From Strongylocentrotus purpuratus (Eukaryota; Echinodermata; Echinoidea; Camarodonta; Strongylocentrotidae), in NCBI RefSeq assembly GCF_000002235.5, contig NW_022145597.1:24382923-24446922 (forward strand): a stretch of 64,000 nt of DNA, read 5' to 3'. Position 1 is the stretch's first letter, and the number at the start of each line of letters is the position of its first letter. The notes beneath the pieces are model-generated. The model searched no databases. It had not been told where the DNA came from and saw only the letters and a program-made list of their open reading frames with translations. This document shows positions 10,925 through 22,262 of this stretch, piece by piece. The position numbers and the translations under genes were made by a program.

Positions 10925-11275
10925 AGCGAAGCGAGTTGAGCATAAATTGGCGTGGGGTCAAGGGGGCTTTGCCCCGGTGGAAGCTGAGGGGGTTTTAGGC
11001 ATGGAATTACGGTCAGACAAGGATATTTAGGAACCTTATTTGTGACACTGGCAGGTCACTAATTGGCTGGGGTCCAGGGGGCTGAGCCCCATGAAGCTCA
11101 GGGGTTTTATGCATTTAATTACAGTCAGATGAGCATCTAGGGGCCCGCCTTAGGGCCCTTGGTGGGGTTCAGGGGGCAGAGCCCCCGGAAGCTCAGGGGT
11201 TTTAGGCATTTAATTACGGTCAATGAGATGAGCATATTGTGATACCTCATTTGTGACACTGGCAGGTCACTCAAT
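10925..11275 (+). repeat. 'AGAGCCCC' tandem repeat, small array
   Basis: About three units, each with a small palindrome of the form GGGGGC-AGA-GCCCCC, then 'aagctcaggggttttaggca', then 'atttaattacggtcagatga'. Unit ends alternate between 'tgacactggcaggtcacta' and 'gggcccgccttagggccct', so the true period is a dimer of about 220 bp. The same array type lies at 22255-22815. Confidence 0.8.
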
Positions 11276-11751
11276 TTTTCTTTCTCTCTTTCTTTCTTTT
11301 TTTCTTTAACATACTTTTTTTTAAATAAGCACATTTTTTGCCTGACTGTAAATTTGGGAATTTGTAATTTTCCAACAAACGCATGAAAAAAGTATAATTA
11401 ACAACAAAAGTGGGAAAAAATCTCGGAAAATCATGTCATTTCAGCAACATTTGTAAATCACTGGTATCGAATTAGAAATAAACCACGTCAGTTTGCCAGT
11501 ATTTAGGGGCTCATGTCTTCTCACCCCTGTAATAAAAATAAAAAACACGCTTTTCCATCCTCTCACAATTATTTCCACGATATGTGCGTATCGTTATTTA
11601 CAGATCCTCCATTGATCAATATAGGGGCATGCGGAATGTTCACTCTCCTTTTCTTTGAATGGAATATAATTTGTATGGGATTCACTTCAGGTTTTACTAT
11701 TTTTAATTTTCTTTTTGCTTAAAAATAACAAACCATTTTGACTCCTTTACT

Positions 11752-12003
11752 GCCGATTTTTTTTTTCGGGGGGGGGGAGGATGGGGGATGAACAATCTTT
11801 TTCTTCAACTTCCACCCCCCCCCCACCCCCTTGAGCAACAAAAAAGAAAAACAATTTTTGTTCTCCTTTTGGGGGCCGAGGGGCATTTTCTTTTTTGGTT
11901 TAAAAAAGGTAAAATTAATATTACCACCTTTTTTAACCGTTTTTTTGCCAGGGAGTAGGCCCTGGCCCATCGCCCTCCCACTCTTGGAACCGCCCCTGGT
12001 TGT
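11752..12003. mobile_element. G/C-run element with hAT-like right end
   Basis: Begins near a run of T and G (11760-11780), holds a C run and ends with 'ggaaccgcccctg', a variant of the CCTGGATCCGCCACTG end seen in other copies. The left terminal repeat and target duplication could not be identified. Nothing coding. Confidence 0.4.
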
Positions 12004-12711
12004 CCTATATTTATGTTTATCCTCCAACAGCTACCACTTGCTTAATCTAGAATTTGGCCGATTTAATTTTGATCTCCACCACACAAACGCAATGCGGTCT
12101 CCAATTACTCACTGCCAGCCGAAGATTCCGATTAGGACGCCCGGCGAAAATTTTCTAACTTTTCCAAGGCTTGGCCATTTCGTGTTCAATCCCTCCTGTT
12201 ACACACGTCAACATTTCAATTTCTTACTTTGTTACAGGAGGTGAAAAGTGGAAGTGTTGAAATTTCTCTTTCAGCTCATATATGACTCGCACAGGTGACT
12301 ATTTGTTAATGGTTGCAGAAATTAACGAAGATTTCTGTCCAAATTGAAATTCTACGAAACATTGTTCCAAGACAAGATCGACATAATTATATTAGATGAA
12401 GTAAAACTATTTGGCTTACATTTTATGTTTAATAATCGAAGAAATTGAAATGTCGAGGAGCTAGCCGAGGCGAGGTCAACCATCCTCATTATCGTATTTG
12501 AATAATAGCCACCATTTTGATCTCTGTCGGTCAGAATGCTTGACGTGGGTCATCGAGAAGCAGCCAAAAGCTCGGTAAGTCCTTTTATTTCTTTTATATT
12601 TCTATTTCGTGAGGGAAGGGGGGGTAAAAAGGGAACTTTTAGGGACTGACAATTGCCTAGAAAATTACTGCAATTGAAGATAAATGATGTATTTCTCCTC
12701 AAGTTTGTCAT

Positions 12712-12872
12712 GTTTGTGGGAGGGGCCTAACGGCTAAAATCTAGCCGTGACATCTTCAACATACGATGGCATAGGCGATCGTTCAGTCCCTATATCTGGA
12801 GGTCTAGTGGAGCCAGACGTAGTCTCAGTGGAACAACCGACGATATAGAGACTGAAACTTTCGGTCTAGGTT
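12712..12872 (+). repeat. Solo arm of the 46.3-kb palindromic element
   Basis: Closely matches 46611-46771 and, in reverse, 45880-46030: 'tttgtgggaggggcctaacg', 'ggaggtctagtggagccaga' and 'cgtagtctcagtggaacaac' are shared. Only about 160 bp of one arm is present, so this is a fragment or solo end of that foldback family, sitting about 425 bp upstream of TRIM copy 2. Confidence 0.8.
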
Positions 12873-13215
12873 TGACATAGCTTTTATGTCGTATCAACAC
12901 GTTTTGATAATAATGTGTGTGATACCTGTTAACGTAAACCCGCGTGACTGACTCATGTGTCGACAGTTTATCACAAATATCAGCAATTCTTCATATTTCA
13001 TGGAAAACAATTTTTTTCCTTTTGTTGTTGGCTTTTTTAGGATACCGTAATTGGTCTCAAAATTTGTGGTCGCCAAAGTCAGCGCAGTCAATAAAGAGAA
13101 CCGCCACTTCCTCCCGCACTTCCTCTCAATTCTGCTTTAGACAGCCGAGCGTGAAGTAACACTAGACGGGTGTACGTAGGCTACCCATCATGCATATTAT
13201 ACGCGTGTATACTAG

Positions 13216-13221
13216 TATATA
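13216..13221 (+). promoter_or_regulatory. TATA-like box of TRIM copy 2
   Basis: TATATA followed by CTAAAG, 76 bases before the ATG at 13297. It is conserved in sequence and spacing with copy 1. A transcription start some 25-30 bases downstream would give a 5' leader of about 50 bases. Inferred only. Confidence 0.4.
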
Positions 13222-13296
13222 CTAAAGAAAATCTTGGGAACCTTACTTTCTCTGAAGCGTTTCTTTCAAAGTTAAAGGCCAGGAATATTGATCGCC

Positions 13297-15405
13297 ATGG
13301 CTTCCTCAAACATTAATTTGCTAGATTCTGTTGTTTCTGAGGAGGTTGAATGCGCCATATGCCTCAATAAATTGGATACACCACGTATATTGACATGTCT
13401 GCATAGCTTCTGTGAGAAGTGCTTGGAAAAGTGTGTCCAGAACCGAAAAGATGACTCGTCCCAGTCAGGTAACAGCACATTGAAGTGCGCACTCTGCAAT
13501 GAATATACTGTTCTACCTGATACTGGTGTCCGTGGACTGAGACTCGACTTCAGAGCTACGCGTTTGGTGGAAGCTCTTCGGGAAAAGGAGACCCGGGAAC
13601 TCAAACTCGCCAGTCCAGCCCATCGCTGTGAGGCTTGCGGATGTACTGATTCTGGAGAAACTGCCTCGACAGAAAAGTCACCTTTCACCTACTGCAGAGA
13701 ATGCTGCCAGGTCCTCTGCCAGCGCTGCTCTAAGGCTCATGCCGGTTTACGAATGACCCGAACGCACACCGTCGCTAACATATCTGACTTGATCAACGGG
13801 AAAGTAACCATCCAGAGCAAAGACGACTCAATGCTATGTCCAAAACACGACGAAAAACTGAAGTTTTTCTGCGTGACTTGTCTTGAACCTGTTTGTCATG
13901 ACTGTACCCTGATTGATCATAACCGAGAGCAGGGCCACCAGCTCCAATTCCTGAAGGACTTTGTCCCTACCATCCGCGAAGAGCTAAGCTCACGTAAAGA
14001 AGAAGTTTCCAAGAAATCCGAAGAGTTCTCAGAGTTTCTTAACTTGGCTGACGAACTCGAAACCCATATCATGGACAAAACAAAGACAACAAGCAAGAGC
14101 ATACAGAATGCTATCGTCGAATACAGTAGCAGGGTAGAAGAGGCGCGTTTGCAAATGGAAAAAGTGGCCTGTGATTATCTTGGTGAAAAAATTGAGCAGC
14201 TGAATCAACTGAGGAAGAAAACGCAGCACATCAAATCACTGGCGGAGAAGAGCTTGTTATTGACAAACCAAATCATGGAGAATGAGCAGGATCTTGTCGG
14301 CTTGGCCTCTATGTACAAAAGTCTTAGAGAGGCCATGGACAGAGCAATTGCTGAAAAACCTGATGAGCAGGAGCTGGAAAATATAAGAGAATATATTGAT
14401 CACTTGCACTATCACGTGACACCTCTCGACGCAAAAGTTGGAAAAGTTGCAGTAGGGTGTAGCTGCACAGAGCGCAGTACTTTGAGTATAACTTGCAAGA
14501 ATGGACCCAAAGATGTACAGTTTACACGCGACGGAAGAATATCAGCCATTGTCCAAGTCGTATGCATCGGAGAAGGACAAGGCACAGTTTATGTAAAGCA
14601 CGGTACTGAAACGCTCTACACATGTTTTTCTCGATCCAGGGATGACTATCGGTACAAGGCGGTGAAAAATCTTGAAGTGTTTGCTGCAATCAAGCAGACC
14701 TCTACGAGCTTCCCGAACTGTACCTCGTTTAGTTGGACCCGCTGGCTTCCAACCTTGCAGTATGACAGCATCAGGTGCTTTACTTCTCTATCAGATCATC
14801 GCTTCGTAATCGCAACCACTGATGCTAAGCTGTATATCCTTGGGGATACTCTAGCAGAGTTGTCTCACGGTTTACCCGGTAAACAAAGTATCTCCGGTTT
14901 GGCAACAGACAACGAGGACAACATCTACATCACTGATAGAGACAACCACAAGATATACATCCTACGATCCGATGGCAACCTGACGGATACACTGAAAGTC
15001 GAGGATATCTCACCGATTTGCGTCGCTGTCCCTCACATGGTACCAGATGTCATTGCGGTCACGCACGAACCAGCCACGGTATCCATCCTAGACCTCAACG
15101 GGAATACTCTATGCTCCATCCACAACGAGGAATGGAAGAAGGTGGCCATCGGATGTGATGCTGATCGGTTGCTCTACATCCTCTGGTCCGACCAGAATAA
15201 CGAGAAGACGCTGCAGAGGTATACCTTCCAGGGGGTGCAGGTGGATACTCTGTTTGAGAAGGAATCGCACAGCTACAACGATCTTGTGTTAGCAGTGTCA
15301 CCAACAGGAGCATCTGCAGCTGCTATTGTGACCACGACCGGTGCTGATGGGCAAGTAGTGACTGTGGCGCCAGGAGAAAAGCCATCGCCTAAAACGCTTT
15401 TATAG
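13297..15405 (+). CDS. TRIM family E3 ubiquitin ligase, copy 2, intact
   Basis: A single uninterrupted frame of 702 residues. Domains in order: RING C3HC4 (Cys19, Cys22, Cys34, His36, Cys39, Cys42, Cys64, Cys67); B-box 1 (Cys111, Cys114, Cys133, Cys136, Cys141, Cys144, His148, His157); B-box 2 (Cys181, His184, Cys192, Cys195, Cys200, Cys203, His208, His214); a coiled coil at about 215-385; and a C-terminal region of weak NHL/beta-propeller repeats at about 400-690. TRIM proteins attach ubiquitin to targets chosen by the C-terminal domain and dimerise through the coiled coil; this architecture resembles TRIM2/3 and TRIM56. The start at 13297 is the first ATG of the frame and is shared with copy 1. 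No introns are apparent. The target is unknown; a role in immunity is plausible from tandem expansion but not shown. Confidence 0.92.
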   Translation: MASSNINLLDSVVSEEVECAICLNKLDTPRILTCLHSFCEKCLEKCVQNRKDDSSQSGNSTLKCALCNEYTVLPDTGVRGLRLDFRATRLVEALREKETRELKLASPAHRCEACGCTDSGETASTEKSPFTYCRECCQVLCQRCSKAHAGLRMTRTHTVANISDLINGKVTIQSKDDSMLCPKHDEKLKFFCVTCLEPVCHDCTLIDHNREQGHQLQFLKDFVPTIREELSSRKEEVSKKSEEFSEFLNLADELETHIMDKTKTTSKSIQNAIVEYSSRVEEARLQMEKVACDYLGEKIEQLNQLRKKTQHIKSLAEKSLLLTNQIMENEQDLVGLASMYKSLREAMDRAIAEKPDEQELENIREYIDHLHYHVTPLDAKVGKVAVGCSCTERSTLSITCKNGPKDVQFTRDGRISAIVQVVCIGEGQGTVYVKHGTETLYTCFSRSRDDYRYKAVKNLEVFAAIKQTSTSFPNCTSFSWTRWLPTLQYDSIRCFTSLSDHRFVIATTDAKLYILGDTLAELSHGLPGKQSISGLATDNEDNIYITDRDNHKIYILRSDGNLTDTLKVEDISPICVAVPHMVPDVIAVTHEPATVSILDLNGNTLCSIHNEEWKKVAIGCDADRLLYILWSDQNNEKTLQRYTFQGVQVDTLFEKESHSYNDLVLAVSPTGASAAAIVTTTGADGQVVTVAPGEKPSPKTLL

Positions 15406-16043
15406 GTGAACGTTAAAGTACACTTGATTTTCAAAGCGCCAAGTGTCAAACTCTTCATGCTTTACTAAATCAATGTAATAGAACGAAATGAAAGGGGAAA
15501 AAAAATAATTTTGACATGATATTAGTTTATTAACTTTATAATATAGAGTATACTTATGTTACCATTACAGAAGGAAGAAGTTGACATGAGGTGCTTCATA
15601 AATCAGTGGACTAAAATCTACAGACTGTAACCTGGACTAAAGCTGGTACGCTTTTATGATCTTCGGCCATGAGAGAGTTTACGTTTAAGATTTTTTATAA
15701 ATAATATAATAACGTAACTTTTAGCCAAGCTGCCACGATAAGACCCTCAATCATCATTTTTTAAGCATTCAAGGAATTTCTTGATACCATCGTTCCTACT
15801 TTATCACTTCACCTGGGTAAAGGTCGGTCAATGTAGATTAATGTCTTGCAAATGGTAGTTATTTAATATGCCTTGTAATGTGGACTTTAGGTGGGACAAG
15901 TTGATCCGTAAAATGTGGTGACATAATGCCACGACACCACATATTGTGTAAGTTCCTTTATTGCAAAGCTATATAAATGTTTAACCGTCATGTCAAATTG
16001 CTCACACACCAACAAAAAATTGCATTAAATCGTTCACTTATAT

Positions 16044-17508
16044 ATTCAATTCAATTCAATTCAATTCAAATGAACATTTATTTTCTTCCAAACAATACAA
16101 TTTATAAGTAGGAACATAAATGTAATTAAAGAACTTGTATTACAAGGAAGAGGGCGCGAAACCCGAAAAGCATAGCTTGTAAAGGGTACGACCGAATACA
16201 TAAATACAACTAGATTTGTAATACTTGTTTTGAACAAGTATAGGTGGGCTAATCCAACTAAAATTTAAGACAAAATAAAGGGTACATTTGAGATAGCTTA
16301 TTGTCTCAGCTACAACATACTCGAAGTTCAGCGTAAACGAAGCTAAAACGACGGAGATATTGCTCGCGAAAGACGGGAATGTAGAATCCATTTTTTGAGA
16401 AAAAATCATGTCCCATAGAGAATACACGCAAAATGTGCAAAATTGACATGCCTCCTTTAATCGCAAAAATACGCCATGATGCCTTTGTCAAAAGGAAAAA
16501 TAATAGCTATTGGATTTGTAGAAAATTATCTCAGCTAGAACATATCAAAATTTAGAAGAAAATTGACCGATATTTACAGAGATAGTACAATCAATTTTCC
16601 AAAAATATGATGACGTCATAATATGCAAATTGAAATTTTGAGTTCGGAGGCCATTATGATGACGTCATGAGTTAATTAAGGTCAAATGAGACATGAAATC
16701 ATATCTCCGATTCATACTCCAACACAATATGAAAACAAAAATTGGATCACAGCTTGTATCCTAAAGAGTTACAATGGATTTTGTATAGGCATGTTTATGC
16801 CCATATATGCTATGTATTACAAGAGCTCGCGCGCACGGAAAATGATGTTAAACGGTCAATCATTCCGTTATTAATAGTCATAAAGCGACAAACATGGTAT
16901 CAAATTGTTAGAAAAGATATGCGAAAAATCATGAAAGAAAACAAAATGGCGATTCTATGTTGTGTGATAGTTTTACGCGCGAAAACGCGCGCGTATGCGC
17001 GTGTGGGCGATTTTTTATAAAATGCTTAGAATGGCCTAAAACGTATATAGTATGCAAAATGATTTTGAGACGATTTTGAGCATTTTAAAATTTTGCGCGC
17101 GCATTGACGCGCGGACGTACGTGCACGCGCGCGTTTTTTGACCTGAAATTGACCGGACGAATATTGATCTTGATCATGTTAAATATGAATGAGAAATACC
17201 TTTTGGTTATGAAGATATGATCATGAGTTGATTTTCGTAAAATTTTACAAAATGGCGCCTAGATGACGTCATTAGTAAAGGTCAATGTTGAAAACGTTAT
17301 TGTGCTTTGTACATATGCCTATACATATGTGTGCTAAATTTCAAGGCATTTTATTGAGCCATTTTCAAGTTATCTTGTTCACAAAAAAGTGGTTAGAAAT
17401 AAGAAAAATATATAATAAAGGCAATTCTAACGAAATTATAAGGTGGTCTGTACGATATACAGCCCACCTGATTATACATTATAAATGGGAGGAAGGAAGA
17501 AAGATCAT
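16044..17508. mobile_element. 1.46-kb insertion specific to unit 2, with LINE-like (TTCAA)n end
   Basis: Unit 1 reads straight across this point near 8310, so these bases were inserted into unit 2 or lost from unit 1. The left edge is (TTCAA)n followed by 'atgaacatttattttcttcc', which on the minus strand reads as a LINE 3' end with a pentamer tail. The body is unusual: three TGACGTCA octamers (about 16612, 16660, 17265), GCGCG-rich patches at 16975-17005 and 17095-17135, and no credible reading frame. It may be a LINE tail joined to a different non-coding element. Confidence 0.55.
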
Positions 17509-18662
17509 TCATGTACTTCCTATAGATCCGCAGTGTTTAATTTACGCTTTAAAGTGTTTTACTTTTTTAGTGAGTGAGGCACTAACTGTTCTAAGCAGTT
17601 CTGATTTTACGTCGATATATTTGCTCTTCATGAAATTATATACAATTATATAAAATGTTGATCAAAAATCGTTGTCGCCATTGAATTAGAAGTATGAATA
17701 AAGTTCATTTTTATGGATTGGCTCAGAATTCTGATAATGATCGTTTGTGTGACCAACCCGCAAGCATTTTTTAAATGTTTTAACATGAACAAAAATAGTT
17801 GTATTATGTGTCTCTGGCAAAAATGTATTACTTAAATCTGTTAGGAGAATGACTGCTTGGATTCATATTACGCAAATCTTGACGTTGCTTACATACTTCC
17901 TCGAGTCTCTTAACAGTTTGTAAACTTGAACATGAAGTAGATGATACCGAAGTTAAAGCCTAAATCATTGAAATTATTGCTGATGATTCTTTTTGTTTTC
18001 TATACATAGCGTCCATCGTGTCTTGATTACAAAAAGGTTGAAAATAGCATCGAAAACATGCTTCCATAGACTTTGTGGAAATCAAGTCAAAGGTAATTTC
18101 ATTGCACTATCATATATTCCGAAGAAATCATGTTCGGGTTTACAATTTTTTTCCCGCACGTTTCATGAGGTGATGGGCAAGCCTATTGAACTTGCCTTAA
18201 TTGGTTGATTTTTCGAAAGACTCTGCGATTTTGATCTGTTTTGAAATGTTGGAAATTAGGGGTGCGAAATGTTTGCAACAGCGTTCTACAAGAAAATCGG
18301 AGTATAGATATTGTAATTCGTATTTTAATTTCATGTTTCAAAATATTTTGTTCGCCTTTATGAAAATGATATTGTTATATTGAAATTGTCTATAGTGGTT
18401 TAATGTACATATAATGAAAGTACATGTACATGTATGTAATTATAGTATCGTTTTATGTCATTTATTTTCTGTAACCGACACGTCATTTTTGTTTCCTTTC
18501 ATGGTCTTTGATATTTTCTTTTCATGTTTATTCATTTTAAAAACAGCAATGACGTAGTCGAGTCTTGCCGAGTTTCTTCTCTGTTGAGGTTTATGTTAGA
18601 AAATAACGTATTCGGTTACAAGATTAAAGTTTTTAAATGGTTCACTTACACCATGTTGTTGC

Positions 18663-18855
18663 CAGGAGGGGATCCAGCCGGCGGCGAGGGGGGGGGGGGG
18701 GGGGGATGGCCAATTCATGAGACTGAATTCTTTAGCGCCGCTAAATATTTGTGCTCAACGGGGGGGAGGGGGTAATGAGCACTAAAAAATAAATCCTTTT
18801 GGGGGGCCAGGGGTGAGGGCCCTGGCCCCGTGCCCCCTCCCTGGATCTGCCACTG
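18663..18855. mobile_element. hAT-type MITE with intact target duplication
   Basis: 193 bp. The left end 'caggaggggatccag' and right end 'ctggatctgccactg' are imperfect inverted repeats. An 8-bp direct repeat GTTGTTGC flanks it at 18655-18662 and 18856-18863, as expected for hAT transposition. It holds G runs and no gene. Confidence 0.85.
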
Positions 18856-19449
18856 GTTGTTGCAGTATTTGGACAGAAATATCATTAGGCATATTTACAA
18901 TTTGAATTGAGTTGAGTTGAGGTTTTATTATCCAAACGTTCAAATACAGCAATATAACAATAATAAATGTATGTTTAACAAAATGTAGTGTTATTCCCAA
19001 ATCCTAAATATTCTAGAATTATCAGGGATGGTGATCCTGAGGGAGAGGGTGACAAGTTCACCCCTGAAATTCTGCACGAAATTTAGATTAGATATACAGT
19101 GGATATGTTTAGAGGGTAAGGTAATATCAATTATATCCCGTAATGCACGCAGGAACCGATAAACCTATAGTCTCTGGGCACAGCCTCTATAGTTTCAAAA
19201 CATTTGAACCATTTCAATACTTCAACATTTAGAAAAAAGTGTAATTTCTATTCCTCTTACTGTATTTTCTCCAAATCGATTCCATGCTTGTAAAACTAAA
19301 AGCTCCGTTCTGCCAAGGACCTCTTTCTCTAACTGAATAAAGAAACGTACATTCCCTTCACCAATTTATTTTGTGTGTGTGTCATCGTTTATTAATTGTT
19401 GTGGCGAATATGATGTTGGATTAGGTAATCGGGTATATACAAATTGTCA

Positions 19450-19575
19450 TCAGCAGCGTCATCATCATCTTCTTCTTCGTCGTCGTGTTCTTCTTCTTCT
19501 CCTGTCTCAATCTATTTCTCTGTATCTGCCCCTCCCCCGTCTCCTCCTCTTCTTCTTCTTCTTCTTCTTTGGGTA
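19450..19575 (+). repeat. (TCTTC)n polypyrimidine tract
   Basis: Third copy of the CT-rich tract that ends each TRIM unit. Frames through it code only for Ser/Leu-rich low-complexity peptide. Confidence 0.8.
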
Positions 19576-20104
19576 ACATGTGCCCATGGGTGTCGATCCC
19601 GGGGGAATGGGGGGGGGGATATGTCCCCTTAAAAAATATTTCAGACGGGGGGGGAGCCTGTACAATCACCACCACCCTCCCCAATGATTCACCATTAAAA
19701 CAAAATAAGAGAACAATTAATGATTAGAGCCCGATGAGAGTATTTAATGGCTATTACTACGGAGGACATACTGTGTATGATCGAATCTCTTTGGTCAGTA
19801 CTCGCAAGATGACCTTCAATATACACATTTTGCTATCTCATATTTCATAATACATACATATATAAATAGAAAACGAAGTAAATGAGATAACCGTATATGA
19901 GACAAGAATACATTTAATTCTCGTTCATACGGCTTCATCAGGAATTGATTCAATCAACATCATCATAGAAATGCAGTGCGCCAAATTCGAAGCCGCAGCC
20001 GCAGCTATAGCAACGAGCTAAATGTTAAGCGCGAAGCGCAAAAGTGAAAAAAAAGAAGTAGAGAGTAGGAGAGAGAGATAATGAGAGACAGAGGAAAATA
20101 ACCC

Positions 20105-20355
20105 AGGTAGCAAGCCCATGTTCTCTGAAACATGGGCCCCATATGGAAAACCATCTGGGTCCCAAAGGCATATGGGACCCATTATAAGACAGATGGGACC
20201 CAGATGGGACCCATACCAAACTGGGCCCAAATGAGTATGCCAAGCTTAATCCCACCCGGGACCCATATGGTTACTAAATATTGGCCCCATATGGGATACA
20301 TAATTTAGCCCAGATGGCACAAGTGACCCAGATCATCCCCATATGGGTTTGCAAC
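20105..20355. repeat. 'ATGGGACCCAT' repeat block
   Basis: About 250 bp built from short irregular repeats of ATGGGACCCA, CCATATGGG and ATGGGCCC in both orientations. The motif is itself nearly palindromic, so the block could fold extensively. It carries open frames on the minus strand rich in Gly-Pro-His-Met, which follow from the repeat. Identity unknown; it may be the core of a MITE. Confidence 0.7.
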
Positions 20356-21049
20356 CTGGGAAAAAGGGTAAAGGGGAAGAAACGGGCAGAAAAAAAAAGG
20401 AAGGGGGAAGAGAAAAGGAAGAAAGACAAGAGAGAGAGGGACATAATATTCCAGCATTTCCTTCAGGGAACTGAATGCACTATGATTTTCTGACAGTATG
20501 ACTTACAAGATAGTTCGCTAGTTGTTATGTTGTTTCCGTTCACCTTTTTTAAAATTTGCGTCATTGTATCTTCATTTGTTTGTTTTTTCACTAATTTTAT
20601 TTCCTGATATTTCCTGAAGCTAAAAGCTACAGTCGTGTATTTGTTTAACTCTTTTAATTTGGGCATTATTGCCAAGAAAAAAATTATAAACCAATTCCTC
20701 AATATAAAGAACTCTTAAAGGTAAAGGAAAGCATCTGAGCAAGAATTTCACATGACTTTTGGCCAATTTAATCTGAAGTGATTTTTTAAGCTATGTGGGG
20801 TTGATGAAGCGTTTTTTTTTCATTAATGCAAGTAAAGTAATACAATATTGTATCATTGAAGAGAAAAACGGTTTCGTCCAAATGGCAGCATGTAGGAGAC
20901 GAAACTTTCAGTTTGTTCCCTGATTCATACTCAGTATCTATTTTCAGGCGCGGATCCAGGATTTCTTAGGGGGGGAGGCCCAAATTTGAAATTATGCGAG
21001 CCAAATATTGGTACGTAATGGTGACCTGCAGTGACGTAATTAGGGGTGG

Positions 21050-22262
21050 GTGGGTGCAGGGAGGGGCAAGTTTTCCCCCTCCCTCCTCCGCGAAGCGCGG
21101 AAGCTTTGACATTTCAATAAATTATTGGAGAAAGAAGACGATTCGTTGTACCATTCCAAAAATAATCCTCGTCTGAATTATGTTTCTCCCCATCCCGCGA
21201 GAAGCGCGAAAGCTTTTACGTTTCATTAAATCATTAGCGAAAGAAGACGATTCGTTGTACTGTTATGACTTTTAATCCTCGTCTAATTTCAGTTTCCCCC
21301 CACCCGCGCGAAGCGCGGAAGCTTTTACGTTTCATTAAATCATGAGAGAAAGAAGACGATTCGTTGTACCGTTATGACTTTTAATCCTTGTCTAATTTCA
21401 GTTTCCCCCCTCCCGCGCGAAGCGCGGAAGCTTTTACGTTCCATTAAATCATTAGAGAAAGAAGACGATTCGTTGTACCGTTCTCGACTCTTAATCCTTG
21501 TCTAAATTCAGTTTCCCCCTCCCTTAGACCTTTCTTTAAATTATTAGAGAAAGAAGAAGATTTGTTGTACCGCTCTCGAAAAAAAATTAGTTTCCCCCTC
21601 CAGCGCGAAGCGCGGAAGCTTTCACGTTTCATTAAATCATTAGCGAAAGAAGACGATTCGTTGTACCGTTATGACTTTTAATCTTTGTCTAAATTCAGTT
21701 CCCCCCCCCCCTTCCACGCGAAGCGCGGAAGCTTTTACGTTTCATTAAATCATTAGAGAAAGAAGACGATTCGTTGTACCGTTCTCGACTCTTAATCCTT
21801 GTCTAAATTCAGTCCCCCCCCCCCCCCGCTTCGACGTTTCATTAACTTTTTAGAGAATGGAAACGATTAGTTGTATACCGTTATGATTTTTAATCCTCGT
21901 CTAAATTCAGTTTCCCCCCTCCCACGCAAAGCGCGGAAGCTTTTACGTTTCATTAAATCATTTGAGAAAGAAGACGATTCGTTGTACCGTTATGACTTTT
22001 AATCCTCGTCTATTTTCAGTTTTCTTCCCCCCTGCGCGAAACGCGGAAGCTTTTACGTTTCATTAAATCATTAGAGAAAGAAGACGATTGGTCGTACCAT
22101 TCTCGACTCTTAATCCTTGTCTAAATTAATTTCCCCCCCCCCTTCCGCGCGAAGCGCGGAAGCTTCGACGTTACATTAAATTATTATAGAAAGAAGACGA
22201 TTCGTTGTACCGTTCTCGAAAATTATCCTCGTCTGAATTCAGTTCCCCCTCCCCTCGGAAGT
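21050..22262 (+). repeat. 109-bp satellite array
   Basis: The core 'gcgaagcgcggaagc' recurs at about 21090, 21199, 21308, 21417, 21605, 21718, 21926, 22036 and 22149, with degenerate units at about 21530 and 21826, giving 11 units of 105-113 bp. Each unit also carries 'cattaaatcattagagaaag' and 'gacgattcgttgtaccgtt' and ends in a C-run. The C-run length varies most between units. Confidence 0.9.

Larger units (their letters stand above)
15406..19600. repeat. Trailing segment of TRIM unit 2
   Basis: Collinear with 7676-10850 apart from the insertion at about 16044-17508. It keeps the hAT MITE (18663-18855) and the closing polypyrimidine tract (about 19450-19575). No third TRIM gene follows it in the window. 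Confidence 0.8.
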
